64,000 nt of DNA from Lachnospiraceae bacterium (GCA_910575565.1 CAJTFL010000003.1:124001-188000), one strand, 5' to 3'; shown: positions 53,645-62,911, counted from the first letter of the stretch. Made by a program: numbers and translations. The notes: generated from the letters alone by a model not told the origin.

Positions 53645-54103
53645 ATGAGCGCCAAAACGAAAATCATTGTCCTTAGGATGAAAGAAATCATCTACACGGC
53701 CATCTTTATCGGCCTGGCCATCCTTCTTATCGCCCTGTTCCTCATTATGTTCCGGCGGGATAAGGGATCTGCCCAGCCAGAATCCCCCTCAGCCCAAGCA
53801 AGCTATACCCCCGGCGTCTACTCCTCCTCCATATCCTTAGGCAGCAGCCAGGTCAACGTGGAGGTCACGGTAGACGCAAACCATATTAATTCCATTATCT
53901 TAAAGCCCTTAAGCGACTCGGTAGCCGCCATGTATCCCTTGGTGGAACCGGCTATGCAGAACCTTACCGACCAAATCCTAAAAAGCCAGTCCCTGGACGC
54001 TGTTACCTATCAGTCGGAACAAAAATATACCTCTGCCATGCTGCTAAAGGCCATCCAGGCTGCTCTGGACAAGGCGGCAAAACAGGAATCCTTATCTCTT
54101 TAA
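53645..54103 (+). CDS. Membrane-anchored protein with FMN-binding-like extracytoplasmic domain
   Basis: A 152-residue protein with one N-terminal helix at about 15-36 (IYTAIFIGLAILLIALFLIM), a Pro/Ser/Ala-rich linker, and a domain starting YTPGVYSSSISLGSSQVNVE. This, with TVDANHINSIILK and VTYQSEQKYTSAMLLKAIQ, follows the pattern of small FMN_bind domains (GxY, V-x-V-D, then a late S/T-rich segment). Whether it carries flavin is unproven; the S-G-A-T flavinylation-type motif is not obvious. GGAGG precedes ATG 53645. It is a single gene, divergent from addB. Confidence 0.7.
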   Translation: MSAKTKIIVLRMKEIIYTAIFIGLAILLIALFLIMFRRDKGSAQPESPSAQASYTPGVYSSSISLGSSQVNVEVTVDANHINSIILKPLSDSVAAMYPLVEPAMQNLTDQILKSQSLDAVTYQSEQKYTSAMLLKAIQAALDKAAKQESLSL

Positions 54104-54153
54104 TTTGTTAATTCCATAAAAGAAGGCAAATGTGCCAATGAAAGTACTGCAAT

Positions 54154-54188
54154 AACCCCATGGAAGCCCAAGCGCTTCAATGGGGTTT
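54154..54188 (+). terminator. Terminator-like hairpin after the FMN-bind-like gene
   Basis: Arms aaccccatggaagc and gcttcaatggggtt pair with one mismatch around a short loop. The following T run is short (ttt). Confidence 0.55.
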
Positions 54189-54285
54189 AAACGCATATTC
54201 CTTATTCTTTTAAGGCATTAATTTTATTGCAATAGTTTTGCTTTTCCGCTGCGCCAGGCCATATTCCATCGTCACTTACGCTTAG

Positions 54286-54416
54286 CTCCGCCTGTGGCGC
54301 CTGTACACGAAGAAAACCGTATAAAACGGCGGCACTTAGCCAGGGCTTTTTGAGCGAGAGCGCGTTTTCGTGTGTACATCCACCACAGGCGGCGAACTCG
54401 TCAGCCCACGCCATTC
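54286..54416. repeat. Nested palindromic element with a family A-like border
   Basis: Outer arms ccgcctgtgg (54288-54297) and ccacaggcgg (54383-54392) enclose tgtacacgaagaaaac / gttttcgtgtgtaca and an inner ccgtataaaacgg hairpin. Directly after it, cgtcagcccacgccattcac matches the family A left border. The stem sequences differ from all family A copies. This occupies the otherwise gene-free 54189-54452 stretch. Confidence 0.65.
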
Positions 54417-54452
54417 ACCTATCGCTTATAACCAAGCAAACGCCTTCCTCCC

Positions 54453-54941
54453 TCACTTATGATACGGCTCATTCGCCGCAATCCGAAAGCTCCGGTAAAC
54501 CTGCTCCAGCAAAATCACCCGCATCAGCTGATGGGGAAATGTCAGCCTGGAAAAACTCATCAGGCAGTCGGCACGGGAAAGCACCGCCTTAGAAAGCCCC
54601 AGTGAACCGCCGATGATAAATACCACATGGCTTACGCCTTCCACCCCCAGGCGTTCAAGCTTTTGAGCCAGCTCCACCGAGTCCGGCATCTGCCCCTGGA
54701 TGGCCAGCGCAATCACGTAAGCGCCAGAACCAATTTTTTCCAGGAACCCCAGGATCCGCCCCCCTTCTTTTTCTTTAATCCTCTCCTCCTGGACTGCCCC
54801 CGCTCCCTCCGGGGTCTTCTCATCCGCCGCCTGGAGGATTTCCAGCCTGCAGTAGCGGCTAAGGCGCTTGGCGTACTCCGCCACCCCGTCCTCCAAATAC
54901 CGCTCCTTAAGCTTCCCTACCGCGATTACCGTGATCTTCAT
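54453..54941 (-). CDS. rlmH: 23S rRNA pseudouridine-1915 N3-methyltransferase RlmH
   Basis: A SPOUT-family enzyme that methylates pseudouridine 1915 in helix 69. The 162-residue protein begins MKITVIAVGKLKERYLEDGV and ends with the knot motifs FIIGGSLGLSKAVLSRAD, LTFPHQLMRVILLEQVYR and the conserved C-terminus YHK. It is normally about 159 residues. Its start overlaps the GNAT gene upstream by four bases. Confidence 0.95.
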   Translation of the reverse strand: MKITVIAVGKLKERYLEDGVAEYAKRLSRYCRLEILQAADEKTPEGAGAVQEERIKEKEGGRILGFLEKIGSGAYVIALAIQGQMPDSVELAQKLERLGVEGVSHVVFIIGGSLGLSKAVLSRADCLMSFSRLTFPHQLMRVILLEQVYRSFRIAANEPYHK

Positions 54942-55447
54942 CTTTCTGCAAACTCCAAAACCATATCATACCACATCGCGCCCCCGTGAACCGAGGCCGA
55001 CACCCCAAGGTTCCTGTATCCGAAAGCCTCATAAAAGGGGATCAGCCCCTCCTTGCAGGTAAGGATCAATCCCTTCCTTCCCCTTTTCCTGGCATCTTCA
55101 ATCAAATGCCCCATCAAACCGGCGGCAATTCCCCGATGCCGGTAGGCGGGCAGCACATCCAAGCCGAATATGGCCTGGTAAGCCCCATCCGGCTGATGGA
55201 AAGAAGGATCGGAAAACATCTCATCGCAGATCATGCGGCTGTCCGTAGCGCAGCCGTTAATCATCCCCAAAAGCTTCCCTTCCCCTTCCGCCACGAAAAA
55301 ACTTTCCGGAAACGTGCCGATCCGCTGGCTAAGGGACTCTCTGTCCGCCGCCTCCGCCGCCGGAAAGCAGGAAAGCTCCATCTGGGCCACCTGATCCAAA
55401 TCCTCCGGCCTTACTGTGCGTATCGCGTACTGCTGTAATTTTTCCAT
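54938..55447 (-). CDS. GNAT acetyltransferase (AANAT-like)
   Basis: A 169-residue acetyl-CoA transferase with IRTVRPEDLDQVAQMELSCF at the start, the core motif GLDVLPAYRHRGIAAGLMGHL (R-H-R-G-I-A) near residue 105, and FYEAFGYRNLGVS. The ELxCFPxxEAA pattern is typical of arylalkylamine-like GNATs. ATG at 55447 is preferred over the in-frame TTG three codons upstream. Substrate unknown. Confidence 0.85.
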   Translation of the reverse strand: MEKLQQYAIRTVRPEDLDQVAQMELSCFPAAEAADRESLSQRIGTFPESFFVAEGEGKLLGMINGCATDSRMICDEMFSDPSFHQPDGAYQAIFGLDVLPAYRHRGIAAGLMGHLIEDARKRGRKGLILTCKEGLIPFYEAFGYRNLGVSASVHGGAMWYDMVLEFAER

Positions 55448-55460
55448 ATTGATCAATCCC

Positions 55461-56162
55461 CTACTTTACCCGGAAATAGTACCCCACGCCCCACTTGGTA
55501 TGGACATACTTTGGATCACTGGGACTAGGCTCGATCTTCTCCCGAAGCCTCCTGACATGGACATCCACCGTGCGCACATCCCCCGTATCCAAAGCCCGGT
55601 TCCCCCACACAAAGGTAAGGAGGGACTCCCGGCTGTATACCTTGTTGGGATGGCACACCAAAAGCTCCAAAAGATCGAACTCCTTGGCCGTTAAATTAAT
55701 CTCCTTTTCCGCAATAAACACCCGGCGGCCTTCGATATCCAGCTTTAAGTCCCCGGCAGTCACCACCTTGTTTTCCGGCTCACCGCCCCGCTTATTCTTC
55801 TTGGCGCTGCGGCGCATAATGGCCTTGATCCTGGCCTTTACCTCAAGAATATTAAAAGGCTTGGTGATATAATCATCAGCCCCGTACTCCAACCCTAAAA
55901 TCTTATCCATATCGCCGCCCTTGGCGGTGAGCATAATCACCGGCATCTCCGAAAACTCCCGGATAGCCTGGCACACCTCAAACCCGTCATGCTTGGGAAG
56001 CATCACATCCAAAAGCACCACATCGTACTCTTTCGCCCTGGCCCGCTCAATGGCTTCCTCGCCGTCATAAGCACAATCCACTTCCATCCCATCCTGCTCT
56101 AAGCTGAATCGGATTCCCTTTACAATTAATTTCTCATCATCTACCACTAAAACACTGGCCAT
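55461..56162 (-). CDS. OmpR-family response regulator (WalR/PhoB-like), no partner kinase nearby
   Basis: A 233-residue regulator with a receiver domain (VLVVDDEKLIVKGIRFSLEQ, phospho-acceptor Asp52 in LLDVMLPKHDGF, LTAKG, and the Lys in ADDYITKPF) and a winged-helix DNA-binding domain (INLTAKEFDLLELLVCHPNK, DVRTVDVHVRRLREKIEPSP, WGVGYYFRVK). The C-terminus resembles WalR/VicR. The ATG at 56162 is used; GGAGG lies eleven bases upstream. The genes on both sides (comEA-like upstream, GNAT downstream) are not sensor kinases. Confidence 0.92.
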   Translation of the reverse strand: MASVLVVDDEKLIVKGIRFSLEQDGMEVDCAYDGEEAIERARAKEYDVVLLDVMLPKHDGFEVCQAIREFSEMPVIMLTAKGGDMDKILGLEYGADDYITKPFNILEVKARIKAIMRRSAKKNKRGGEPENKVVTAGDLKLDIEGRRVFIAEKEINLTAKEFDLLELLVCHPNKVYSRESLLTFVWGNRALDTGDVRTVDVHVRRLREKIEPSPSDPKYVHTKWGVGYYFRVK

Positions 56163-56202
56163 TCTCCACCCTGCCTCCACGCTCTGCCTGACAAATATTT
56201 TA

Positions 56203-56925
56203 TTACTGCACCGTAATTTGTTCCTTTATTTTCTGAAAAGCCCCGTCCTTAATCCCGGGAACCTGCATAATCTCCTCAATTTCCGAAAAAGCTCCCAGCT
56301 TTTTTCTGTAGGCAATAATATCCTCTGCCCTGGATTCCCCGATCCCTTTTAAGGTCATCAGTTCCTCCTTACCGGCTGTATTAATGTTTACCTTTGCCCC
56401 GGATTCCTTCCCTTCCACCTTGCCCGAAAGGCCCTCGCTCAAGGCTTCCGGCGCAGGCGCCGTCTTTGCTTCCTCCCTGGTATAGACGGTAATCTTCATC
56501 CCGTCATGCACTGGGGCGGCCAGGTTCAAATACCCCTCATCCGCCTGGGAAAGAAAGCCTCCTGCCGCCTCAACCGCCTGGTATACCCGGCTGCCCTCCG
56601 GCATCTCATAAACCCCCGGAGCAGCCACCGCCCCGCAAATATGTACAAAGAAGCAGGGAACCTCCTTGTCTGCCTGGGACGCTTCACCAGCCTGGCCGGA
56701 CGGCGCGGCTTGCCCTGCCTCTTCTTTTTCCGGCACTGCTTCATCCTTCCCTGAAAGGCCGTCAGTCGTCCCTTGAGAAAAGCTTTCCAATGTCTCGGAA
56801 ATAAGCAGCAGCTCTTCCCCCTCACGGGAACAGCTATAGCAAACTCCCATAAGGGCCATAAGCCCTGCTGCCAATATCCATTTTATCCATTTGCAATGTA
56901 AATCATTCCTGGCACGTTTCAGCAT
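56203..56925 (-). CDS. comEA: ComEA-family helix-hairpin-helix DNA-binding protein
   Basis: A 240-residue exported DNA-binding protein for competence or DNA uptake. It has a signal anchor at about 14-31 (IKWILAAGLMALMGVCYSC, possible lipobox-like LMGVCYSC), an acidic Ala/Gln-rich linker, a SLBB domain (VHICGAVAAPGVYEMPEGSR) and two C-terminal HhH motifs (VNINTAGKEELMTLKGIGES, FSEIEEIMQVPGIKDGAFQK). No comEC lies in this window. It could alternatively act in other DNA handling at the surface. Confidence 0.9.
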   Translation of the reverse strand: MLKRARNDLHCKWIKWILAAGLMALMGVCYSCSREGEELLLISETLESFSQGTTDGLSGKDEAVPEKEEAGQAAPSGQAGEASQADKEVPCFFVHICGAVAAPGVYEMPEGSRVYQAVEAAGGFLSQADEGYLNLAAPVHDGMKITVYTREEAKTAPAPEALSEGLSGKVEGKESGAKVNINTAGKEELMTLKGIGESRAEDIIAYRKKLGAFSEIEEIMQVPGIKDGAFQKIKEQITVQ

Positions 56926-57005
56926 AAACTGCCATTTCAGCCTGTACTACTATTCTACTAGGTGTAGGAGGGAAAAACAAGTGTTTTCTTTTGAAAACGA
57001 AACAA

Positions 57006-57431
57006 CTATTTCTTAAAAATAATAATCCCAATAACAGCAATCCCCGCGCCAATTAATTTCTTCCACTCAAACGCTGCCTTCTCCACCCCCAAAATTCCCG
57101 TCAGCTCAATGGCATACGCTACCACAATCTGGGATACCACAATCAGCAAAGCGGCCTGGGCAGGCCCTAAGCTGTCCATGCTGCGAATCACCGTATACGT
57201 AATCAGCGCCCCCAGCACCCCGCCAAGGAGCATATACTTAGGCTCCACCTGCCACAAAGCCCCTAAAGGCTGCCTGCCGCTAAAAAACCACATCACCACG
57301 CACAGGAAAAAAGCGGTAAGCTGCACAAACCCCGCCGCCGTCCAAATGCTGCTCTGCTTCGTCACCTCCGTATTCATCACTCCCTGAATGCTCATCAGCG
57401 CCCCAGAAAGCAACGCAACCACAATTCCCAT
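57006..57431 (-). CDS. DMT-superfamily transporter, YdcZ (DUF606) type
   Basis: A 141-residue protein with five hydrophobic segments (about 2-17, 32-50, 67-85, 92-110, 124-140) and the family opening VVALLSGALMSIQGVMNTEV. This is one half the size of EamA transporters, as usual for the YdcZ family, which works as dimers or pairs. Substrate unknown. The large cloverleaf-like element at 57464-57604 lies just upstream of its start. Confidence 0.85.
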   Translation of the reverse strand: MGIVVALLSGALMSIQGVMNTEVTKQSSIWTAAGFVQLTAFFLCVVMWFFSGRQPLGALWQVEPKYMLLGGVLGALITYTVIRSMDSLGPAQAALLIVVSQIVVAYAIELTGILGVEKAAFEWKKLIGAGIAVIGIIIFKK

Positions 57432-57463
57432 ATGCCATTCTCCTTTTCCTTAATTCCTGTAAT

Positions 57464-57604
57464 CGTTCAGACGGCGGGGAATTTGACATGAATTTGGAAC
57501 GTCAAGCTTGCTTGCAAGTCCAAATTCATGTCAAATTCCACATCGGATGAACATCCCAGCTTCTTGTCCGTCCTAGGCGGGCAAGAAGCTGCCCCGTCTG
57601 AACG
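57464..57604 (-). repeat. Large nested inverted repeat, divergent member of family A (reverse orientation)
   Basis: Outer arms cgttcagacggcgggg and ccccgtctgaacg enclose two hairpins. One has perfect 21-bp arms at 57478-57498 and 57519-57539 around acgtcaagcttgcttgcaag. The other has cagcttcttg/caagaagctg at 57557-57566 and 57582-57591. Read on the minus strand, the order (gttcag arm, short hairpin, long hairpin with a gcaag loop, ctgaac arm) is that of family A, but the stems are different sequence. The rest of the 57605-57750 gap shows nothing clear. Confidence 0.85.
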
Positions 57605-57750
57605 GTTACTAATTCCCGTCAGCAGTTTTCCCGGCAAGGCAAACTTTCTGCAAGCCGGATACCTTTTTATTTTGCAGCACATTCTCCATTTTATTCATTC
57701 CCCATCCTTTCCTGGCAAATATTGCCGATAAGCCTTACTCAAGCAAAGCA

Positions 57751-57793
57751 AGGGCATCACTAATCACCTTGTCTGATGATTTTGTGATGCCCT
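57751..57793 (-). terminator. Terminator-like inverted repeat after folD
   Basis: Arms agggcatcac and gtgatgccct enclose a 23-base loop. On the minus strand they are followed by tgctttgctt, a weak T-rich tail. Confidence 0.55.
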
Positions 57794-57830
57794 CTTAAAC
57801 GCTTTATTCGCCTGGCAGGAAGTGATGAAC

Positions 57831-58673
57831 CTATCCCAAGGACGCCTTATACGCCCTAATCAAATGCTTTGCCAGCACTGCCGTGGTAACGGCTCCCACC
57901 CCGCCGGGGACAGGGGTAGCCATGGCGGCGCTGCCGGATATGGATGCAAAGTCCACATCGCCGCAAAGCTTCCCGTCTTCATCCACATTGATGCCCACAT
58001 CGATTACCACCGCATCTTTACCCACATATTCCTGATTCACCATCTTCGCCCGCCCGGCAGCGGCAACCAGGATCTGGGCATTTCGGCAGGTTTCCTTTAA
58101 GTCCGCGGTCTTGGTATGGCACACGGTTACGGTGGCATTTTCCTTGAGCAGCAGCATGGAAAGGGGCTTGCCCACGATCATGCTTCTCCCCACCACTACG
58201 GCCCGCTTCCCGGCCATGGGGATCTGATTTGCCTTCAGCACCTCGATCACCGCTTCCGCCGTGCAGGGCGCATACCCGGTGTCGTCCCCTGCAAATACCT
58301 TGGCAATGTTTGTGGGAGAAATGCCGTCCATATCCTTAGCCGGATCCATCAGGCAGCCGATCTCCTTTTCGTCAATCTCCTTAGGCAGGGGCTTTAACAG
58401 CAAAATCCCGGTCACTTCCTTCGACTGGTTAATCCGCTCAAAGGCTTCCTTAAACTCCTGGTGGCTGATTTCGGCGGGAAAAGCATAAACCTTGACTCCA
58501 AGGCCAAAACTTTCCAGCTTCTTTTTGGCTCCCCGCTCATAAGCCAAATCGTCGGGGCGCTCCCCGACGCGCACAATCGCCAGCTTTGGCACAGCTCCCC
58601 CAAGCCCTTCAAGAGCCTTTTCCGCCTCTTCCTTGATTTTGGCAGAAACCTCCGCCCCTTTTAAAATCACCAT
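57831..58673 (-). CDS. folD: Methylenetetrahydrofolate dehydrogenase / cyclohydrolase FolD
   Basis: It interconverts methylene-, methenyl- and 10-formyl-THF with NADP. The 280-residue protein has the YERGAKKKLE catalytic tract (Tyr and Lys), GILLLKPLPKEIDEK, MDPAKDMDGISPTNIAKVF, the dinucleotide motif VVGRSMIVGKPLSMLLL, and VIDVGIN ... TPVPGGVGAVTTAVLA. The catalytic tract is YxxxxxKK as in the family. It follows fchA by six bases and together they handle one-carbon units. Confidence 0.95.
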   Translation of the reverse strand: MVILKGAEVSAKIKEEAEKALEGLGGAVPKLAIVRVGERPDDLAYERGAKKKLESFGLGVKVYAFPAEISHQEFKEAFERINQSKEVTGILLLKPLPKEIDEKEIGCLMDPAKDMDGISPTNIAKVFAGDDTGYAPCTAEAVIEVLKANQIPMAGKRAVVVGRSMIVGKPLSMLLLKENATVTVCHTKTADLKETCRNAQILVAAAGRAKMVNQEYVGKDAVVIDVGINVDEDGKLCGDVDFASISGSAAMATPVPGGVGAVTTAVLAKHLIRAYKASLG

Positions 58674-58679
58674 ATTCCC

Positions 58680-59306
58680 TTACCTTAATCCTTTCAGCAC
58701 GGCTTCATAGATCCTGTCTGCTTTTTTCGTCCCCTCATCCACCAGCTTATCCGCGTACCGGTTTAATTCCTCTGCCTTTTCCCGGTTTTTCATGGACTTC
58801 GTGTTAATATAGACGTTCATCACCGCCCCCAAAAGGGCGGCGCGGGTAAACTGGACGCCTACCCCCACGTCGCTGACGGCCATGCGGCTTCCTTTCTCCG
58901 CCAAGGCCTCCAGGATATCCAGCATTTCCATGGCCTTTTTCATCATATCCACCGGAACCAGGCTTGCCGCCAGCAGATTTTCTTCCATCACGGCGGCTTT
59001 ATAGGCCTTTTCCTCCTCTGTACCCCCAGGCAGGCCGTATGCCGCCGCCAAAGGGGCAAAAACCTCCCCGTCCCGGTCGGCTAAATACGCAAAATCCTCC
59101 TGCAAAGCCTCCATCCTCTCCTTAAGAAGGAGAATCTCATCCTCTGCCTGGGCATACTTCTTTTTCCCCACAGTCAGGTTTGCCACCATCTGGCCCAGGG
59201 CATTGCCCATGGCTCCGCCTATGGCCGAAGCGCCCCCTCCCCCGGGAACCGGGGCTTTGGAAGATAACTGAGCCAAAAACGCCCCTATCGTTTGCTCCTT
59301 TACCAT
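58680..59306 (-). CDS. fchA: Formiminotetrahydrofolate cyclodeaminase-like protein
   Basis: It converts formimino-THF to methenyl-THF, the substrate of FolD. The 208-residue helical protein has the folate-loop motif SSKAPVPGGGGASAIGGAMG near residue 15 and MVANLTVGKKKYA. This is the stand-alone cyclodeaminase found in purine- and histidine-degrading anaerobes. It lies between argD and folD. Confidence 0.93.
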   Translation of the reverse strand: MVKEQTIGAFLAQLSSKAPVPGGGGASAIGGAMGNALGQMVANLTVGKKKYAQAEDEILLLKERMEALQEDFAYLADRDGEVFAPLAAAYGLPGGTEEEKAYKAAVMEENLLAASLVPVDMMKKAMEMLDILEALAEKGSRMAVSDVGVGVQFTRAALLGAVMNVYINTKSMKNREKAEELNRYADKLVDEGTKKADRIYEAVLKGLR

Positions 59307-59346
59307 TGATTCCTCTCTTTCTGCAAAAAATATCTAAACGTGAAGC

Positions 59347-60594
59347 TTATCTGCACACTGTAGCCTCTATCGCCGCCTCAAGCCGTTTTGCCATCTCATC
59401 CACATTCTCCCTCCCGATAACCAAGGGCGGCACAAACCGGATGATATCCGTCCCGGCACTGATTAAGACCAGCTTCTGGTTTAACAAAGCATCCGTAACC
59501 ACAGGGCCTACCGGGACGCTAAACTCCAGCCCCTGCATCAGCCCTATGCCCCGATGGCCCGTTACCACGGCATACTTATCCTTAATTTCCTCCAGCTTAT
59601 CCCACAGATACCGGCCCATTTCTTTTGCATGGGATACCAAGTCCCGGGAACGGAAGATATCCAGGACGGTTTCCGCCGCCTTGCACACAAAGGGATTCCC
59701 TCCGTAAGTCGTCCCGTGATCCCCGGGAACCATAGCCGAAGCCGCCTTCCCCCAGGCTAGGAACGCCCCGATGGGAACGCCGTTGCCCAGCGCCTTTGCC
59801 ACCGTCATCACATCCGGCTTCACCCCATACTGCTGCCAGGCAAACATGGAACCGGTACGCCCCATGCCGCATTGGATCTCATCGAAGATCAGCAGCGCGT
59901 CGTGCTCATCGCACAAGGCCCTGACCCCTTCCAGGAACTCTTTCTCAGCCGGGTAAATCCCGCCCTCTCCCTGGACGGTTTCTAAAATCACCCCGCAGGT
60001 TTTCTCGCTAAACAGCGCCTTTACGCTGTCCAAATCGTTAAACCGGGCAAACCGTATCCCCGGCATCAGCGGCTCAAAGGGCATGCGGTAGTGATCCTTT
60101 CCCGTCACCGCCAAGGCTCCCGTGCTCCTTCCGTGGAAGGAATTTTCCATGGCAATAATCTCGCCGCGCTCACCATCCCGGCAGCCTTTATTGTAAGCGT
60201 ATCTCCTGGCAATCTTTATGGCTCCCTCCACCGCTTCCGTGCCGCTGTTGGTGAAAAACACCTTCTCCATCTGGGAAGCCGCAAGGAGCTTTTCCCCAGC
60301 CTTTATGGAGGGCGGATTGTAAAAATAATTGGACACGTGAAGCAAGGTTTCCGCCTGCTCCTTAAGGGCTTTGGTATACTCCAAATCCCCGTATCCCAAG
60401 GCATTTACCGCAATCCCGGCATAAAAATCCAGGTATTTATTCCCGTCCGTATCGTATAGGTACAAGCCTTCTCCCCGCTCAAACACCACCGGAAAGCGGT
60501 TATACGTCTTATAAAACGCGGCCTCTCCTTCTGCGATCCATTCCTGCTGCCCCTTGGGGGACGACCCGCAGGCTTTCCTTTCACTCTTCTCCAT
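59347..60594 (-). CDS. argD: Acetylornithine aminotransferase
   Basis: A PLP enzyme forming N-acetylornithine in arginine synthesis. The 415-residue protein has [37 protein letters not shown] (phosphate loop), [20 protein letters not shown] (PLP Asp), [19 protein letters not shown] with the Schiff-base Lys, and [12 protein letters not shown]. The first 14 residues overlap the end of argB. Confidence 0.95.
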   Translation of the reverse strand: MEKSERKACGSSPKGQQEWIAEGEAAFYKTYNRFPVVFERGEGLYLYDTDGNKYLDFYAGIAVNALGYGDLEYTKALKEQAETLLHVSNYFYNPPSIKAGEKLLAASQMEKVFFTNSGTEAVEGAIKIARRYAYNKGCRDGERGEIIAMENSFHGRSTGALAVTGKDHYRMPFEPLMPGIRFARFNDLDSVKALFSEKTCGVILETVQGEGGIYPAEKEFLEGVRALCDEHDALLIFDEIQCGMGRTGSMFAWQQYGVKPDVMTVAKALGNGVPIGAFLAWGKAASAMVPGDHGTTYGGNPFVCKAAETVLDIFRSRDLVSHAKEMGRYLWDKLEEIKDKYAVVTGHRGIGLMQGLEFSVPVGPVVTDALLNQKLVLISAGTDIIRFVPPLVIGRENVDEMAKRLEAAIEATVCR

Positions 60595-61480
60595 GGTAAT
60601 ACCGCTCCTCCTTCCCGTTTAAGATGGCTGTCCCAATCCCTTTATTAGTAAAGATTTCCAAAAGCAAACAGTGGGGAATCCGGCCATCTAAGATATGCAC
60701 CCGGGACACGCCGCTGTTAATGGCGTCAATGCAGTTTTGCAGCTTGGGAAGCATCCCGCCACCTAAGCCGCCGCCGTCCACAAACTCCTGGGCTTCCTCC
60801 ACCGTAATCTCTGAAATCAGGGAATCTTTGTCCGTAAAATCCCGGTAAACCCCTTCCACATCTGTTAAAAATGCCAGCTTTTCCGCCTTTACCGCCGTGG
60901 CAATGGCGCAGGCCGCGTCGTCCGCATTGATATTATAGGAAGAAAACTGGTCGTCATACCCGATGGGGCAGATAATGGGCAGGAAATCCTTTTCTAAAAG
61001 ATCGTAAATAATCTTCGGATTAACCTCATCCACTTCCCCCACAAAGCCGATATCCTGCCCTTGTGAATACTTTTTCCTGCACTTTAACATCATCCCGTCC
61101 TTGCCGCTAATGCCTACCGCCTTTACCCCCAGCTCGTTAACCAGCTGAACCAGGCTTTTATTCACCTTGTTTAACACCATCTCCGCAATTTCCATGGTAG
61201 GTTCATCCGTCACCCTTAAGCCGTTGACAAAACGTGGCTCCATCCCCACCTTGTTTACCCAGCGGCTGATCTCCTTCCCCCCTCCATGGACGATAATCGG
61301 CTTAAAGCCAGTTAATTTTAACAGCACCACATCCTGGATTACCTGGCGCTTTAACTCCTCATCCAACATGGCGCTGCCGCCATACTTCACCACGATAATC
61401 TTCCGGTTAAACCTTTGGATATAAGGCAGCGCCTCAATTAAGGTCGCCGCTTTCTGCATAATAATCGGATCCATCTCCAT
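60581..61480 (-). CDS. argB: N-acetylglutamate kinase
   Basis: It phosphorylates N-acetylglutamate. The 299-residue protein shows [57 protein letters not shown] (feedback region) and [20 protein letters not shown]. The N-terminal helix before KYGG suggests the hexameric, arginine-inhibited type. ATG at 61480 has GAGG eight bases upstream; the longer frame is not supported. The gap 61481-61634 to argJ shows no gene. Confidence 0.95.
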   Translation of the reverse strand: MEMDPIIMQKAATLIEALPYIQRFNRKIIVVKYGGSAMLDEELKRQVIQDVVLLKLTGFKPIIVHGGGKEISRWVNKVGMEPRFVNGLRVTDEPTMEIAEMVLNKVNKSLVQLVNELGVKAVGISGKDGMMLKCRKKYSQGQDIGFVGEVDEVNPKIIYDLLEKDFLPIICPIGYDDQFSSYNINADDAACAIATAVKAEKLAFLTDVEGVYRDFTDKDSLISEITVEEAQEFVDGGGLGGGMLPKLQNCIDAINSGVSRVHILDGRIPHCLLLEIFTNKGIGTAILNGKEERYYHGEE

Positions 61481-61634
61481 TGCTTTTTCCTCACTTTTAT
61501 TTCCGCAAGCAATGAGCAAAATGCCATGCTTGCACCAGCATTTGGCGAGAGCTTTCCCCTCTGCTTGCTGCCCTGCAAGCTTAATGCCCCGCTGCTTGCT
61601 TCGGAACAGTTGGCTTGCTCATCATCTGCCGCCT

Positions 61635-62861
61635 TTACGAGCGGTAATCTGCGTTAATTTTCACATAGTCATACGTTAAGTCGCACCCCCAGGCCGTGGC
61701 AGAAGCCTCTCCCATCTTAATATCCGCCACCGCCGTAACCTCCGGGCAGGAAAGGATCTCCGTGGCCGTCTCCTCGCTGTAATCCGTGGCCACCCCGTCC
61801 TGGATAATCTGTAATTTCCCTGCGGCGCTTTCAAAGAATAAATCCACCTTTTCCGGGTCAAACCTGGCCCCGGAATAGCCCATGGCGCAAAGGATCCGCC
61901 CCCAGTTGGCATCATGGCCGAAAATCGCCGCCTTCGTCAGATTGGAGGTGATCACCGACTTTGCCAAGGCAACGGCCTGCTCCTTGCTTTCGGCCCCCAG
62001 GATTTTCACCTCAAACAGAGCCGTGCAGCCCTCCCCGTCCCCGGCCATCATCTTTGCCAAGGTTTCATTCACCAAGTTTAACGCCTTTAAAAACTCCCGG
62101 TAATCCCCATCCTTTTTCGTAATTTCCTTATTTCCTGCCAGCCCGTTTGCCAAAAGCAGCACCGTATCATTGGTGGAGGTATCCCCGTCTACGGAGATCA
62201 TATTGTAGGTATCCTTGATATCTTCCCTTAAGGCCTCCTGCAAAAGCTCCTTGCTGATAGCCGCATCGGTGGTGACAAAGCTTAACATGGTGCACATATT
62301 GGGATGGATCATGCCGGAGCCCTTGCACATCCCGCCAATCACCGCCCGCTTCCCGGAAAGCTCCACCTCCACGGCAACCTGCTTATTTTTCGTGTCCGTA
62401 GTCATAATCGCCCTGGAAGCCGCCTCCCCTGCCGCAAGGGTTCCCGAAAGGCAGCCTGCCATCTCTTTTACCCCGGCCTTAATCCGATCCATAGGAAGCT
62501 GCCTGCCAATCACCCCCGTAGAAGCCACCAGCACCGCCTCCGGCGGGATGGAAAGCGCCTCAGATGCCGCCTGGGCCGTCTGGCGGCAGTAGTCCATCCC
62601 CTCTTTTCCCGTACAGGCATTGGCTATCCCGGCATTTACCACCACAGCCTGGGCCGGGACGCTTCCCTTTACCTGCTGCTGATCCCACTTAACGGGAGCC
62701 GCCTTAACGATATTGGAGGTAAATGTCCCGGCCTGGCGGCAGGGAACCTCACTGTAAATTAACGCCATATCCTGGCGGCCTTCATATTTAATCCCGGCGG
62801 CGCAGGAAGCCGCCTTAAAGCCTTTGGCGGCGGTAACGCCGCCTTCAATCCGTTTTATCAT
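61635..62861 (-). CDS. argJ: Bifunctional ornithine acetyltransferase / N-acetylglutamate synthase
   Basis: It recycles the acetyl group from acetylornithine to glutamate. The 408-residue precursor has GGVTAAKGFKAASCAAGIKY at the start and the self-cleavage tract KGSGMIHPNMCTMLSFVTTD. The nucleophilic Thr is kept, but the residue before it is Cys, whereas Ala is common. NWGRILCAMGYSG and the C-terminal CDLTYDYVKINADYRS are also typical. Confidence 0.95.
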   Translation of the reverse strand: MIKRIEGGVTAAKGFKAASCAAGIKYEGRQDMALIYSEVPCRQAGTFTSNIVKAAPVKWDQQQVKGSVPAQAVVVNAGIANACTGKEGMDYCRQTAQAASEALSIPPEAVLVASTGVIGRQLPMDRIKAGVKEMAGCLSGTLAAGEAASRAIMTTDTKNKQVAVEVELSGKRAVIGGMCKGSGMIHPNMCTMLSFVTTDAAISKELLQEALREDIKDTYNMISVDGDTSTNDTVLLLANGLAGNKEITKKDGDYREFLKALNLVNETLAKMMAGDGEGCTALFEVKILGAESKEQAVALAKSVITSNLTKAAIFGHDANWGRILCAMGYSGARFDPEKVDLFFESAAGKLQIIQDGVATDYSEETATEILSCPEVTAVADIKMGEASATAWGCDLTYDYVKINADYRS

Positions 62862-62911
62862 TCATCTATTCCCCTTCCTGGATTTTTCCTCATTCTAAAT
62901 GTCCCCTTCTT

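Noticed and set aside
57464..57604. Integron attC-like site or simple terminator
   Set aside because: No integrase or core-site sequence is seen and there is no T tract. The multi-hairpin layout matches family A instead.
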